The notes under the pieces: generated by a model
What the model was told of the DNA's origin: nothing
Seen by the model: the letters and a program-made list of their open reading frames with translations, nothing else
Databases searched by the model: none
Made by a program: the position numbers and the translations under genes
NCBI RefSeq assembly: GCF_037975215.1
Contig: NZ_CP150239.1
Span: 1,402,001 to 1,466,000, forward strand
Reading direction: 5' to 3'
Source of the DNA: Solibacillus sp. FSL R5-0449
Lineage (GTDB): Bacteria; Bacillota; Bacilli; Bacillales_A; Planococcaceae
DNA length: 64,000 nucleotides
Shown here: one piece after another, positions 16,873 through 25,968 of the stretch
Layout: each line of letters starts with the position of its first letter
How positions within the stretch are numbered: position 1 is the first letter of the stretch

Positions 16873-17640
16873 ATGCAACCGATATTAAGCGTAGAAAAAA
16901 TCGAAAAATACTACGGAAACAAAGGCAATATTACAAAAGCGATCGATAATATTAGCTTTACCGTAAATGAAGGCGAGTTTTTAGGAATCATGGGACCTTC
17001 AGGGAGCGGAAAGACAACGCTTCTGAATTGTATTTCGACAATTGATCAGGTGACAACTGGCAAAATTATAATCAATAATCAGGATATTACAACATTAAAG
17101 AAGAAAGGGCTCGAAGCATTCCGATGTGACGAGTTAGGTTTTATCTTTCAGGATTTTAATCTGCTGGATACGCTGACAGCTTATGAAAACATTGCTTTGG
17201 CTTTGACGATTCAAAAAAGAGAGGCAATGGAAATCGATCAACTTATTAAAGATGTTGCGGAAAAGCTTGATATTACGGGCATCCTTAGTAAATTTCCATT
17301 TCAACTGTCAGGTGGGCAAAAACAAAGGGTCGCATGTGCCAGAGCGATTGTAACGGAGCCTTCCCTCATCTTAGCCGATGAACCAACAGGTGCACTCGAT
17401 TCAAAATCATCACGATTATTGCTGGATTCTTTTGAAAAACTGAATAAAGAATACCAGTCAACAATTTTGATGGTTACCCACGACTCGTTTACTGCAAGTT
17501 ATGCCAATAGAATATTGTTTATAAAAGATGGTCGGATCTTTAATGAGCTCGTGCGCGGAAATGATACGAGAAAGGAATTCTTCAATAAAATCATTGAAGT
17601 GGTGACTTTACTTGGAGGCGATGTCGGCAATGTTCTCTAA
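16873..17640 (+). CDS. ABC transporter ATP-binding protein (BceA-like)
   Basis: 255 residues. Walker A is GPSGSGKTT, the signature is LSGGQKQRVA and Walker B is LILADEPTGALD, with the switch His in VTHD. This is the MacB/BceA type of ATPase that powers removal of peptide antibiotics such as bacitracin from lipid carriers. GGAGGA precedes the ATG. Its last 11 bases overlap the permease start. The unit is expected to respond to the response regulator upstream, though I could not locate its operator. Confidence 0.92.
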   Translation: MQPILSVEKIEKYYGNKGNITKAIDNISFTVNEGEFLGIMGPSGSGKTTLLNCISTIDQVTTGKIIINNQDITTLKKKGLEAFRCDELGFIFQDFNLLDTLTAYENIALALTIQKREAMEIDQLIKDVAEKLDITGILSKFPFQLSGGQKQRVACARAIVTEPSLILADEPTGALDSKSSRLLLDSFEKLNKEYQSTILMVTHDSFTASYANRILFIKDGRIFNELVRGNDTRKEFFNKIIEVVTLLGGDVGNVL

Positions 17641-19639
17641 AATCGCATTCAATAATGTTAAAAGAAGCTTTAAAGATTATTCAATCTATTTTCTAACATT
17701 GACTTTAGGTGTTTGTATTTTTTACAGTTTCAACTCTCTTGACTCGCAACAAGCAATTCAGGAAATGAACAAAAATAGTGTGTTTCGTGAATCATTAGAA
17801 TTGCTCATGTCTGGAACATCAGTATTTGTATCAGTTGTTCTTGGAGGTTTGATAGTATATGCCAATAATTTTTTGATCAAAAAAAGGAAAAGAGAGCTTG
17901 GCTTATACATGACATTAGGTATGTCAAAAGGGAAAATCTCGAGAATTTTAATTGTCGAAACGCTCCTGATCGGTGTCGTCTCTTTAGTTGCGGGAATTGG
18001 ACTTGGGATAATTGTATCGCAAGGCTTATCTGTGCTGACGGCAAACATCCTATCTATGGATATTGAGAAATATACGTTTGTTTTTTCACTTGGCGCCATG
18101 ATCAAATCAATTGTTTACTTTGGTATCATCTATTTACTCGTCATGATTTTCAACCAGTATACGATTTCCAAATACAAATTGATCGATATGTTAAATGCCT
18201 CTAAACGTAACGAAGAAGTAAAGCTGAAAAATTCTGTCGTATCCGTGCTAACATTTATTCTATCTTTGGCTTTTTTAGTATTTGCCTATAGTAGAATCCT
18301 GAAGACCGGTTTAAACGCTGCAAGTATGGAATTGATCATCACAGTTTTGGCTGGGGTGTTTGGAACACTTTTATTCTTTTTCAGCCTTTCGAGCTTCTTT
18401 ATCCATATTGTGCAAAAGAATAAGAGATACTATTTGAAAGATATAAATATTTTTGTCCTAAGACAAATAAACAATAAGGTCAACACGAACTTCCTTTCCA
18501 TGACAATTATCTGTCTCATGCTTTTCTTAACAATCTCCCTCATCTTTACTGCTTTTGATTTAAAAGGAACAATCGATAAAAACTCGGCTAAAACGTTTCC
18601 TTTTGATGCTTCGGCATTTCTTGTAGCTGATCAGGATGAAGGGGAATCTGAAGTGAATAATATCAAAGCATATTTGAATGATATTGACTTTACATTTGAA
18701 CCGAATGAAAAACATGCCTTTTTTAATGAATACCTTTTGGATTTATCAATCGAGGATTTATTATCCAAGTATTTAAGTGAACAGGAACAGATTGCTATAC
18801 AGGAAAATTACTTGTATGGTCCGGTATCTGCTATAAAAATATCGGATTATAATGCAATTCTTGATCTGAAGGGGCAAGAGCATTTTGATTTAAAGGATGA
18901 TGAGGTTCTTGTTGTATCAAGCTATGGCGAGATCATTCAAGCTTTGCCAGAGTATATGAAAAATGAAGAAAATATTATAATTGAAAATAAAGCCTATACA
19001 CTAAAGAATGATGTGGCTATTGATGAAAATATAAGAATTAACAAGGGCAGTAAGTTCTTTTATCTTATCATTCCTGATAATTTTAAGGGCAACCTTCAAT
19101 TAGAATTCTCAAGTTTTAACGTAGTATATGAAGAGCGCTCCTTTGAAAAATCAGAAGAGAAATTTTCAAATCTATTTTATGAGCTTGAAGAAAATAAATA
19201 TAGAAACATTCATCCCGGTTTAGTTATCGGAAGTACAATCGATCAAATAAAAGAGCGGGAAAATGGTTCTGCGGCATTATTTATATTCCTTGGTTTATTT
19301 TTAGGGCTCGTCTTTATTGTATCGAGCGCGGCTGTTATGGCATTGCAGCAGTTATCTGATGCAAGTGACAGTTTGGGACGCTATATAGCACTGAAGAAAA
19401 TCGGTGTTACGGATAAAATGATAAACGGGGCGATATTAAAACAATGCCTCATCTATTTTTTACTCCCGCTTGGTCTGGCTGTCATTCATTCCATTATCGG
19501 TATTAAGGCGGTCAGCGGAATGTTCCATTTCAACTATGAAAGTATACTAGTCAGCTCAGTAATCCTTGTCATCATTTATGGCGGGTATTTCTATGCAACT
19601 TATATCGGTGTGAAGAACATTGTTAAAGGCAGTAATTAG
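17630..19639 (+). CDS. ABC transporter permease, FtsX family (BceB-like)
   Basis: About 669 residues. The N-terminus MFSKIAFNNVKRSFKDYSIY is characteristic of BceB permeases. Ten membrane helices are predicted, with a large external domain (about residues 310-535) between helices 7 and 8 that in this family binds antibiotic-lipid complexes. The ATG at 17630 is preferred: the GGAGG at 17616 is well placed for it, whereas the TTG at 17612 and the ATG at 17621 are too close to that site. It pairs with the ATPase and probably signals to the kinase. Confidence 0.9.
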   Translation: MFSKIAFNNVKRSFKDYSIYFLTLTLGVCIFYSFNSLDSQQAIQEMNKNSVFRESLELLMSGTSVFVSVVLGGLIVYANNFLIKKRKRELGLYMTLGMSKGKISRILIVETLLIGVVSLVAGIGLGIIVSQGLSVLTANILSMDIEKYTFVFSLGAMIKSIVYFGIIYLLVMIFNQYTISKYKLIDMLNASKRNEEVKLKNSVVSVLTFILSLAFLVFAYSRILKTGLNAASMELIITVLAGVFGTLLFFFSLSSFFIHIVQKNKRYYLKDINIFVLRQINNKVNTNFLSMTIICLMLFLTISLIFTAFDLKGTIDKNSAKTFPFDASAFLVADQDEGESEVNNIKAYLNDIDFTFEPNEKHAFFNEYLLDLSIEDLLSKYLSEQEQIAIQENYLYGPVSAIKISDYNAILDLKGQEHFDLKDDEVLVVSSYGEIIQALPEYMKNEENIIIENKAYTLKNDVAIDENIRINKGSKFFYLIIPDNFKGNLQLEFSSFNVVYEERSFEKSEEKFSNLFYELEENKYRNIHPGLVIGSTIDQIKERENGSAALFIFLGLFLGLVFIVSSAAVMALQQLSDASDSLGRYIALKKIGVTDKMINGAILKQCLIYFLLPLGLAVIHSIIGIKAVSGMFHFNYESILVSSVILVIIYGGYFYATYIGVKNIVKGSN

Positions 19640-19662
19640 GGAACGTGAATGGCTATAACTAA

Positions 19663-19700
19663 AAAAGAACGAATTTCCGAACAGGGAATTCGTTCTTTTC
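19663..19700. terminator. Bidirectional terminator between permease and peptidase genes
   Basis: AAAGAACGAATTTCC pairs with GGGAATTCGTTCTTT; A- and T-runs flank the stem on both sides, so it can serve both convergent genes. Confidence 0.85.
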
Positions 19701-19717
19701 AAATTGTTCTCTACCGA

Positions 19718-21418
19718 TTATGAATTAATATCGTGAATCACTTTTTCCAGAAATTCACCCATTCGTTTTACAGTTGACTCTGAAAAGTCAAAATCAACGC
19801 CGGTTTCTTTATAAATCGCTGCAATGGATTGATTGTAATCTGCACTTGCACCTTTTTTATAAAATTCGACAGCTTGCTTTGGATTCTGTTGATAATTTTC
19901 AAGTAATTGCAGTGCACCAAGCATCGACATCGAGTATTCAATATCATAGAAAGGATATTGAATAAAATGAAGTGTCCCGATCCAGCTCATGCCAATTTCT
20001 TCTTCAAACCCGGCAGTATCAACGGGGTTCAAGCCGTATCGTTTTAAAATCTCATAGTACTTTTCGTCACGTTCCTTAGCGGTATGCTGGGGATTTGTAT
20101 ACATCCAGTGCTGGAAAAGGTCGCCTGACAATGGGCCGAATAACATCGTAAATGCCCGTCTTAGTTCTTCACGTTGCGCACTTTTGAATTCCTCTTCTTC
20201 CGGATAAAACAGATTAAACTTATCCAATAACAATAATTCCATTCCGTGTGAATACAATTCAGCTACTTCCGCTCGCCACTGGAATTCTTCGATAGGGCCT
20301 CGTTCCGAAGCTTGAAGATAACCATTTACCGCGTGACCCATTTCATGAATGAGTGCAATAAGCGAGAAAAAGGATGGACTAAAGTTTGCAAAAACGAACG
20401 TATCTCCCGAAACTGGTAAAGGGACACAGAAACCACCAGGACTTTTACCTTTACGGTCCCCAAGATCAAGCAATCCATTTGCTCTCATGTACTCCAAACG
20501 GTCTGAAAAATACGGATCTGTTTTTCCCAACATTTCAGCAACGCCATCCACAAGCACGGATGTTTCGGTATATGGAGGATTTTTCAGCAGTTTAGCGGTG
20601 TTATCCCATGGGCGATATGAGTCGACACCAAGTTTGGACTTAAAAACATTTGCAAGTCGATTCCAGGCAGGAATGATATGCTTTTCAACATTTTCATGGA
20701 AGTCATAACAATCTTCAATACTATACTCACGGTTTTTTGCAACAAACATATAATCACGATAATTATTAAAACCCGCATTGACTGCAATCTGGTGACGCAG
20801 CTGAACGAGCTCATCCATGAGTGCATCCGTTTCGGGTTTAATTTGACGGTAGGCAGCTCTAATTAAATGATAGGCTTTTTCCCGAACACTTCTGTCTAAA
20901 TTATCAAGCTGTGATTCGATAAACGGGAAAGGCTTTTCTTCTCCATCCCATTCAACTGTAAGTCCGCCCATGATTTCACTGTACTTTGTGCTTAGTTCTT
21001 GTTCCTTTACAAACAGTGGAATATTTTCTTCTCTAAACAGTTTTACTTTTGACTCTCTAAAATTGCGCATCAAACCGTAACGCTTATCATCTAATTCTTT
21101 GAAATAAGGAGATTCGCAGCATTTTTTATTTAGCTTTGCCTCGTATTTCATCATCAAAGGCTGAATGACTTGCTGATCGTGAAGGTATGTTGATTTAATA
21201 TCCGGATCCTCTGTATTTCGGTAGAAGTCGACAAGGTGGCCTGTCAATGCTTCTTCAATTTCAAAGCGTAATGCCTTTTCTTCCTCAATCCAATTCTCCA
21301 GGTCAATTATGGAATCAATCGAAACATCGAGTAAATGTTGAAACCGTGCTTCAATTTGTTCGACTTTTTTTAAATCAATTAATTCTTTGTAGTAGTTAAT
21401 ACTTTTCGCTTGTGACAT
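19718..21418 (-). CDS. M3-family oligoendopeptidase
   Basis: 566 residues, the normal size for M3 oligopeptidases (PepF/thimet type). The zinc site HEMGH occurs near residue 357 in LIHEMGHAVNGY, with the third ligand Glu expected in the helix about 25 residues further (FQWRAEVAELYSHGMELLLL). These cytoplasmic enzymes cut short peptides, often during nutrition or peptide-signal turnover. The start has GGGAGAATTATTT before the ATG on the minus strand. Single-gene unit. Confidence 0.88.
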   Translation of the reverse strand: MSQAKSINYYKELIDLKKVEQIEARFQHLLDVSIDSIIDLENWIEEEKALRFEIEEALTGHLVDFYRNTEDPDIKSTYLHDQQVIQPLMMKYEAKLNKKCCESPYFKELDDKRYGLMRNFRESKVKLFREENIPLFVKEQELSTKYSEIMGGLTVEWDGEEKPFPFIESQLDNLDRSVREKAYHLIRAAYRQIKPETDALMDELVQLRHQIAVNAGFNNYRDYMFVAKNREYSIEDCYDFHENVEKHIIPAWNRLANVFKSKLGVDSYRPWDNTAKLLKNPPYTETSVLVDGVAEMLGKTDPYFSDRLEYMRANGLLDLGDRKGKSPGGFCVPLPVSGDTFVFANFSPSFFSLIALIHEMGHAVNGYLQASERGPIEEFQWRAEVAELYSHGMELLLLDKFNLFYPEEEEFKSAQREELRRAFTMLFGPLSGDLFQHWMYTNPQHTAKERDEKYYEILKRYGLNPVDTAGFEEEIGMSWIGTLHFIQYPFYDIEYSMSMLGALQLLENYQQNPKQAVEFYKKGASADYNQSIAAIYKETGVDFDFSESTVKRMGEFLEKVIHDINS

Positions 21419-21747
21419 AAATAATTCTCCCTCTACCTTCAGATTATTTAGGCTAATGAATTAATTATATTATAGATTACTAGTCATTCATTCTTTTTTT
21501 GAAAAATAAATTACTAAATGTTAATAATGTATCGAGAACAGTTTGTAAATGAAGAAATAAAAGGAAAACATGTTCTTTTAAATTCGTATTGTTCCTCAAT
21601 TTGTTTAGCGTGATAAGGAGAGAGAAAGCTCTTTACTGGCTATTGCTCCCAGGCTGATTTACAATTTTGAAAAGAAGGACCAAACTGCGCGTTTTGTGTA
21701 GTATAATCTTCATTACTATGTATTTTAAAGAGAAAAGGAGTTTTGGC
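21419..21747. other. Long leader between divergent peptidase and serine acetyltransferase genes
   Basis: No gene is seen. A TATAAT (21702-21707) lies about 40 bases before the acetyltransferase start but has no good -35. I looked for a T-box, common ahead of cysteine genes, and did not find its AGGGTGGNACCGCG signature. Confidence 0.4.
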
Positions 21748-22677
21748 ATGAAAATCGAGGACTGGTTAAATAAAGAAACATCAACTATTGCAAATAAGTT
21801 AATCGACTATAATAAAAAACATATTGAAGTTGAAAAATCGATTGGATTCACGGGCCGTGATCAAATCCATCATATTTTGGATAGTTTTTATGAGATTTTC
21901 TTCCCGACAATCTATAATCAAGGTGTTGTCGATGAAACACGTACATTAATGAAATTAAATAATAATCTTCGTCAATCAGCATTGGATTTGCGTGATATTA
22001 TCGAAAAAGTATTAGTCTACCAAAACTTTGATAATTGTGATGGCCAATGCCGAGAAAAAGCGGATCATGTTGTAATGAAGTTAATGGACCGTTTCCCGGA
22101 AATCCGTGAAACGATTCAAACAGATATTCAAGCTGCTTATAACGGAGATCCGGCTGCTACATCAACTGAAGAAATCATGTTAAGCTACCCGTCGATTCGT
22201 GCTGTATTTATCCATCGTATCGCACATGAACTTTATAAAATGGATGTAACAATCGTTCCGCGTATCATGTCTGAATATGCACACCAGTTAACAGGAATCG
22301 ATATTCATCCAGGTGCAAAGATCGGCCATTCATTTTTCATTGACCATGGTACAGGTGTCGTAGTAGGAGAAACGTGCACAATCGGCAACAATGTTAAAAT
22401 CTATCAAGGTGTAACGTTAGGCGCGTTAAGTTTCCCGCTCGATGAAAACGGAAACCCGATAAAAGGTGTAAAACGTCATCCGAATATTGAGGACAATGTT
22501 GTCATCTATGCCGGTGCTACAATTTTAGGCGGGAAAACTACAATTGGCCATGACACAGTGCTTGGCAGTAATATTTGGCTGACATATTCGGTGCCGCCAT
22601 ATTCACGTGTTTATAATTCTCAGCCATCACCGAATATCAGCAACAGTAAAGAAGTTGTAATCGAGTACGAAATTTAA
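21748..22677 (+). CDS. cysE: Serine O-acetyltransferase (EpsC/CysE type)
   Basis: About 309 residues. A helical N-terminal half is followed by a left-handed beta-helix of hexapeptide repeats (IDIHPGAKIGHSFFIDHGTG, GETCTIGNNVKIYQGVTLGA), the acetyl-CoA binding fold of serine acetyltransferases. The length and long N-terminus match the EpsC group. It makes O-acetylserine for cysteine synthesis. AAAGGAG lies 7 bases before the ATG at 21748, which I prefer to the frame opening at 21667. The only gene of its unit. Confidence 0.88.
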   Translation: MKIEDWLNKETSTIANKLIDYNKKHIEVEKSIGFTGRDQIHHILDSFYEIFFPTIYNQGVVDETRTLMKLNNNLRQSALDLRDIIEKVLVYQNFDNCDGQCREKADHVVMKLMDRFPEIRETIQTDIQAAYNGDPAATSTEEIMLSYPSIRAVFIHRIAHELYKMDVTIVPRIMSEYAHQLTGIDIHPGAKIGHSFFIDHGTGVVVGETCTIGNNVKIYQGVTLGALSFPLDENGNPIKGVKRHPNIEDNVVIYAGATILGGKTTIGHDTVLGSNIWLTYSVPPYSRVYNSQPSPNISNSKEVVIEYEI

Positions 22678-22687
22678 AGTGAATAGG

Positions 22688-22726
22688 GCGAGGTGAAGTG
22701 ATCAAAACTTCATCTCGCTTTTTTTA
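22688..22726 (+). terminator. Terminator after cysE
   Basis: GCGAGGTGAAGT pairs with ACTTCATCTCGC (one mismatch), followed by TTTTTTT. Confidence 0.85.
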
Positions 22727-22808
22727 TGGTGAAGTGGGGGAGGGTTTTTTTACGGAAGGTTATAAATTACGGTATAAACAGGACAAAAAAATAATTTTTA
22801 ATTTGTTG

Positions 22809-22837
22809 TTGACCTTTATTAATACACATGATATATT
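22809..22837 (+). promoter_or_regulatory. SigA promoter of the YceI gene
   Basis: TTGACC, a 17-base spacer, and TATATT. The first MhqR-like box starts at the next base, so it would cover the transcription start. Confidence 0.75.
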
Positions 22838-22855
22838 TATCTCAAGTTCGAGATA
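22838..22855. promoter_or_regulatory. MhqR-like operator 1
   Basis: TATCTCAAGTTCGAGATA is close to the Bacillus subtilis MhqR box TATCTCGAATTCGAGATA (consensus recalled), differing only in the centre. Its place right after the -10 box fits repression. Confidence 0.7.
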
Positions 22856-22884
22856 TCTAGTTTCGAAATTTTATTTTGAGTATA

Positions 22885-22902
22885 TATCTTGAAATCGAGA
22901 TA
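22885..22902. promoter_or_regulatory. MhqR-like operator 2
   Basis: TATCTTGAAATCGAGATA, a second imperfect copy of the same palindrome 47 bases further, just before the ribosome binding site of the YceI gene. Confidence 0.6.
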
Positions 22903-22921
22903 AATTGGAGGAGAATATAAA

Positions 22922-23449
22922 ATGACAACATTTACAGTAGATCAAACACACTCAACAATCGGTTTTGAAGTAAAACACATGATGGTATCAAAAGTTAAAG
23001 GTCAATTCAATCAATATTCAGCAAACGTGGAAGCGGCAGACTTAACGGATTTAACTACTGCATCAATCAACTTTGAACTGGAAGTAGCAAGCATTAATAC
23101 GAACAATGAAGATCGCGATAACCACTTGAAATCAGCGGACTTCTTCAGCACTGATGAATTTGGGAAAATCACGTTTACAGCAACAAACATTGAAAAAGAT
23201 GGCGATGACTATAAAGTGACGGGTGACTTGACAATTAAAGATGTAACAAAACCGGTTACATTTGAAGTTGAATACGGTGGTAAAGGTACGAATCCATGGG
23301 GCGTAGAAGTATACGGTTTTGAAGCTGAAACTAAAATCAACCGTGAAGATTTCGGTTTAACATGGAATGCAGCTTTAGAAACAGGCGGCGTACTAGTAGG
23401 AAAAGATATCAAAATCAAAGTAGAGTTAGAATTAAACCCTGCTGCTTAA
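22922..23449 (+). CDS. YceI-family lipocalin-like protein
   Basis: 175 residues without signal peptide. The start (FTVDQTHSTIGFEVKHMMVSKVKGQF) and the pattern DLTIKDVTKPVTFEVEY are diagnostic of the YceI fold, a beta barrel that binds isoprenoid quinones or other long lipids. GGAGG precedes the ATG. It sits behind a SigA promoter covered by two MhqR-like boxes and precedes a flavin reductase with its own box, so a role in quinone or electrophile handling is likely. Confidence 0.88.
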   Translation: MTTFTVDQTHSTIGFEVKHMMVSKVKGQFNQYSANVEAADLTDLTTASINFELEVASINTNNEDRDNHLKSADFFSTDEFGKITFTATNIEKDGDDYKVTGDLTIKDVTKPVTFEVEYGGKGTNPWGVEVYGFEAETKINREDFGLTWNAALETGGVLVGKDIKIKVELELNPAA

Positions 23450-23562
23450 TATTGAAAGAACTGCAAGGATAAATTGTCAGTAATAAGGCAATAATGATTT
23501 ACGTTACTGATACGAATGCATAAAAGTACCAAATTAAGACTTGAGGCAAATACTTCAATTAT

Positions 23563-23591
23563 TTGTATTCATGCCTATATCCATCTATAAA
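23563..23591 (+). promoter_or_regulatory. SigA promoter of the FMN reductase gene
   Basis: TTGTAT, a 17-base spacer, and TATAAA, 20 bases before the third MhqR-like box. Confidence 0.6.
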
Positions 23592-23610
23592 AGCCTCAAG
23601 TATTAGTTGA

Positions 23611-23628
23611 TATCTTGAATTCAAGATA
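23611..23628. promoter_or_regulatory. MhqR-like operator 3
   Basis: TATCTTGAATTCAAGATA is a perfect 18-bp palindrome and the best of the three boxes. It lies downstream of the -10 and upstream of the ribosome binding site. Confidence 0.75.
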
Positions 23629-23646
23629 ATTGAAGGAGTGTAAGAA

Positions 23647-24240
23647 ATGGGATTCATCAGTAAACTATTTGGAACTAAGAAAGCGGAGGAAAACAAAGTG
23701 GAAAAACTAAACATCGGTATCATTTTAGGATCAACTCGTGAAGGTCGTGTAAGCCCTCAAGTCGGTGCATGGGTGAAAGAAATCGCAGATAAACGCGGCG
23801 ATGCGAACTACACAATTATTGATATTGCGGATTTCAAATTGCCATTATTAGGAGAGCCGGGCGGGGATGCATCAGGTGCTGCAGGCTGGTCTGAAGCAAT
23901 TGCAAAACAAGATGGTTTTGTATTCATTGTTCAAGAATATAACCATTCGATTACGGGCGCACTTAAAAATGCTTTAGACTACTTGCGTGAAGAGTGGAAC
24001 AATAAAGCTGCAGGTATCGTATCTTACGGTTCTGTTGGTGGCGCACGTGCTACTGAGCATTTACGCGGTATTTTAGGTGAATTACTTGTTGCGGATGTAC
24101 GTGTACACCCAGCATTATCATTATTCACTGATTTCGAAAATGGTACTACTTTCAAACCGAAAGATGTACAGGCTGATTCAGTAAACCAAATGCTGGACCA
24201 AGTAATTCCATGGTCAAAAGCATTAAAAACAATTCGTTAA
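23647..24240 (+). CDS. NAD(P)H-dependent FMN reductase family protein
   Basis: 197 residues in a flavodoxin-like fold. GSTREGRVSPQVG near residue 30 is the phosphate-binding loop for FMN, and FVFIVQEYNHSITGALKNAL is the second conserved block of the NADPH-dependent FMN reductase family. A 19-residue N-terminal extension (GFISKLFGTKKAEENK) precedes it. Such enzymes reduce quinones or azo dyes by two electrons, avoiding radicals. A perfect MhqR-like box lies upstream, and a ring-cleaving dioxygenase follows, matching quinone detoxification. Confidence 0.88.
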   Translation: MGFISKLFGTKKAEENKVEKLNIGIILGSTREGRVSPQVGAWVKEIADKRGDANYTIIDIADFKLPLLGEPGGDASGAAGWSEAIAKQDGFVFIVQEYNHSITGALKNALDYLREEWNNKAAGIVSYGSVGGARATEHLRGILGELLVADVRVHPALSLFTDFENGTTFKPKDVQADSVNQMLDQVIPWSKALKTIR

Positions 24241-24252
24241 TCGATAATCAAC

Positions 24253-24284
24253 AATCTGGCACATGTGACTGCATGTGCCAGATT
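24253..24284 (+). terminator. Strong hairpin after the FMN reductase gene
   Basis: A perfect 13-bp stem, AATCTGGCACATG / CATGTGCCAGATT, with a 6-base loop. The T-run is short, so it may attenuate rather than end transcription into the dioxygenase gene. Confidence 0.6.
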
Positions 24285-24360
24285 TATTACATAAAAGTTG
24301 GACAGAGTGTTTTATCAAATGGAACGCTGTGTTCAGTTTTTACGAATGGAGGAAATGAAT

Positions 24361-25299
24361 ATGAAAAAACGTACATCGGGTATTCATCACATTACAGCAA
24401 TCGTCGGTCATCCTCAGGAAAATGTCGATTTCTATGCGGGCGTTCTTGGATTACGTCTTGTAAAGAAAACAGTCAATTTTGATGACCCAGGAACATATCA
24501 TTTATATTTCGGGAATGAAGGCGGAGAGCCGGGAACAATTATTACTTTCTTCCCTTGGCCTGCAGCATATAAAGGCAGCATCGGCGACGGTCAGGTTGGC
24601 GTGACGACATATGTTGTACCAGTGGGAGCATTGGGTTTCTGGAAAGATCGCTTAACAAAATTCAATATATTATATAATGAAGTAAGTAGATTTGGAGAGA
24701 GCTATTTACGTTTTGATGATCCACATGGTCTGCATCTCGAAATTGTCGAACGTGATGGAGGTTCTCCAAATGGCTGGACGTTTGGAGGAATACCTGCTGA
24801 TGTCGCAATTAAAGGATTTGGCGGGGCAATTTTATATTCATCACAGCCGGAAGAAACAATCCGTACATTAGTTGACGTGATGGGACTTGAAGAGATTGGC
24901 CGCGAAGGAGATTTTGTGCGACTAAAAGCAACAGCATCTATCGGCAATATCGTGGACGTCAAAATGACAGTCGGTAATCGCGGAACGATGGGGGTAGGAA
25001 CGGTACATCATATTGCATGGCGTGCTAATGATGATCAAGACCATAAAGAATGGCAGCAATACGCGATGGATAAAGGTCAGCATGTAACGGACATTAAAGA
25101 CCGTAATTACTTCAATGCCATCTATTTCCGTGAGACAGGAGAAATTTTATTTGAAATTGCGACAGATCCACCAGGATTTGCACATGATGAAACGCCTGAA
25201 ACAATGGGCGAGCAGCTAAAGTTGCCGGTACAATATGAAGACTACCGTGAACGATTGGAAAACTCACTGTTTCCGATTAAGGTTAGAGCGCTAGAGTAA
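24361..25299 (+). CDS. mhqO: Ring-cleaving dioxygenase, VOC superfamily (MhqO-like)
   Basis: 312 residues with two VOC modules. The first ligand region is GIHHITAIVGHPQENVDFYAG and later metal-binding blocks are HHIAW and GEILFEIATD. The family includes MhqO/MhqE, which open hydroquinone-type rings. GGAGG lies 8 bases before the ATG at 24361, so I choose this over the ATG at 24355 and longer frames. It has no operator of its own and is probably read through from the FMN reductase promoter. Confidence 0.85.
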   Translation: MKKRTSGIHHITAIVGHPQENVDFYAGVLGLRLVKKTVNFDDPGTYHLYFGNEGGEPGTIITFFPWPAAYKGSIGDGQVGVTTYVVPVGALGFWKDRLTKFNILYNEVSRFGESYLRFDDPHGLHLEIVERDGGSPNGWTFGGIPADVAIKGFGGAILYSSQPEETIRTLVDVMGLEEIGREGDFVRLKATASIGNIVDVKMTVGNRGTMGVGTVHHIAWRANDDQDHKEWQQYAMDKGQHVTDIKDRNYFNAIYFRETGEILFEIATDPPGFAHDETPETMGEQLKLPVQYEDYRERLENSLFPIKVRALE

Positions 25300-25316
25300 T
25301 AGTATCACAATGAAGA

Positions 25317-25350
25317 GGGGTTGCTCATATTTTGAGTAGCCCCATTTTAA
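25317..25350. terminator. Terminator between dioxygenase and GNAT genes
   Basis: GGGGTTGCTCA pairs with TTGAGTAGCCCC, followed by ATTTT; it is between convergent genes. Confidence 0.75.
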
Positions 25351-25351
25351 A

Positions 25352-25867
25352 TTAAAGCAATTTTGACATATACAGTTCATTAACATAATGACCGTCGATT
25401 AATAAAGAATTTCTTTTCACTCCTTCAACTTCAAACCCCATTTTCTTATAAAGGTGTACAGCTTGTTCATTATGCTCGATGACCGTTAACTCCAGGCGGT
25501 GGAGCTGTGACTCTTTGGCCCATTGAATCACATAGTCGAACAAAGCAGTACCAATTCCTTTACCACGACTTTTACTATGTACCCCGACAGCAATTTGTGC
25601 CCTATGAGAAGTACGGGATAACGTTTCCGCTTTTAATAAGAGATAACCTAATATTTCATCGTCATGCTCTGCGATAAAGAAGCCAGATGTAGGGGATTGG
25701 TTTATGGATTGAATTAACTTGCTCAAAGAAGCTGGTGCCAAGTTTCGTTCATCAGGTGCATAGAGCATATATCCCGACTGTTCCGCATCTTTCATCACTG
25801 CGAGTATTTGTGAAGCATCACTTTCATTCGCTTTTTTAATTGTCATTTTTTCGTCGACTGTATCCAT
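25352..25867 (-). CDS. GNAT-family N-acetyltransferase
   Basis: About 171 residues. The acetyl-CoA loop is KSRGKGIGTALFDYVI and the C-terminal strand-helix block is LTVIEHNEQAVHLYKKMGFE, both diagnostic of GNAT enzymes, with resemblance to the RimI/YkkB-like group. GAGGTGA lies 5 bases before the ATG at 25867, so I prefer it to the GTG three codons upstream. The acceptor substrate is unknown. Confidence 0.85.
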   Translation of the reverse strand: MDTVDEKMTIKKANESDASQILAVMKDAEQSGYMLYAPDERNLAPASLSKLIQSINQSPTSGFFIAEHDDEILGYLLLKAETLSRTSHRAQIAVGVHSKSRGKGIGTALFDYVIQWAKESQLHRLELTVIEHNEQAVHLYKKMGFEVEGVKRNSLLIDGHYVNELYMSKLL

Positions 25868-25968
25868 CAAAGTCACCTCATTCTTATTCTAATAAAATTA
25901 TATCATTTCCAGAATATTTAAATTAAACTAAAATTTATTAAGAAATAAAAAAGTAAAGGGGACTGGAA

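Noticed and set aside
21440-21740. T-box or other riboswitch before cysE
   Set aside because: The T-box core and specifier-loop signatures are not present; only a weak -10 is visible.
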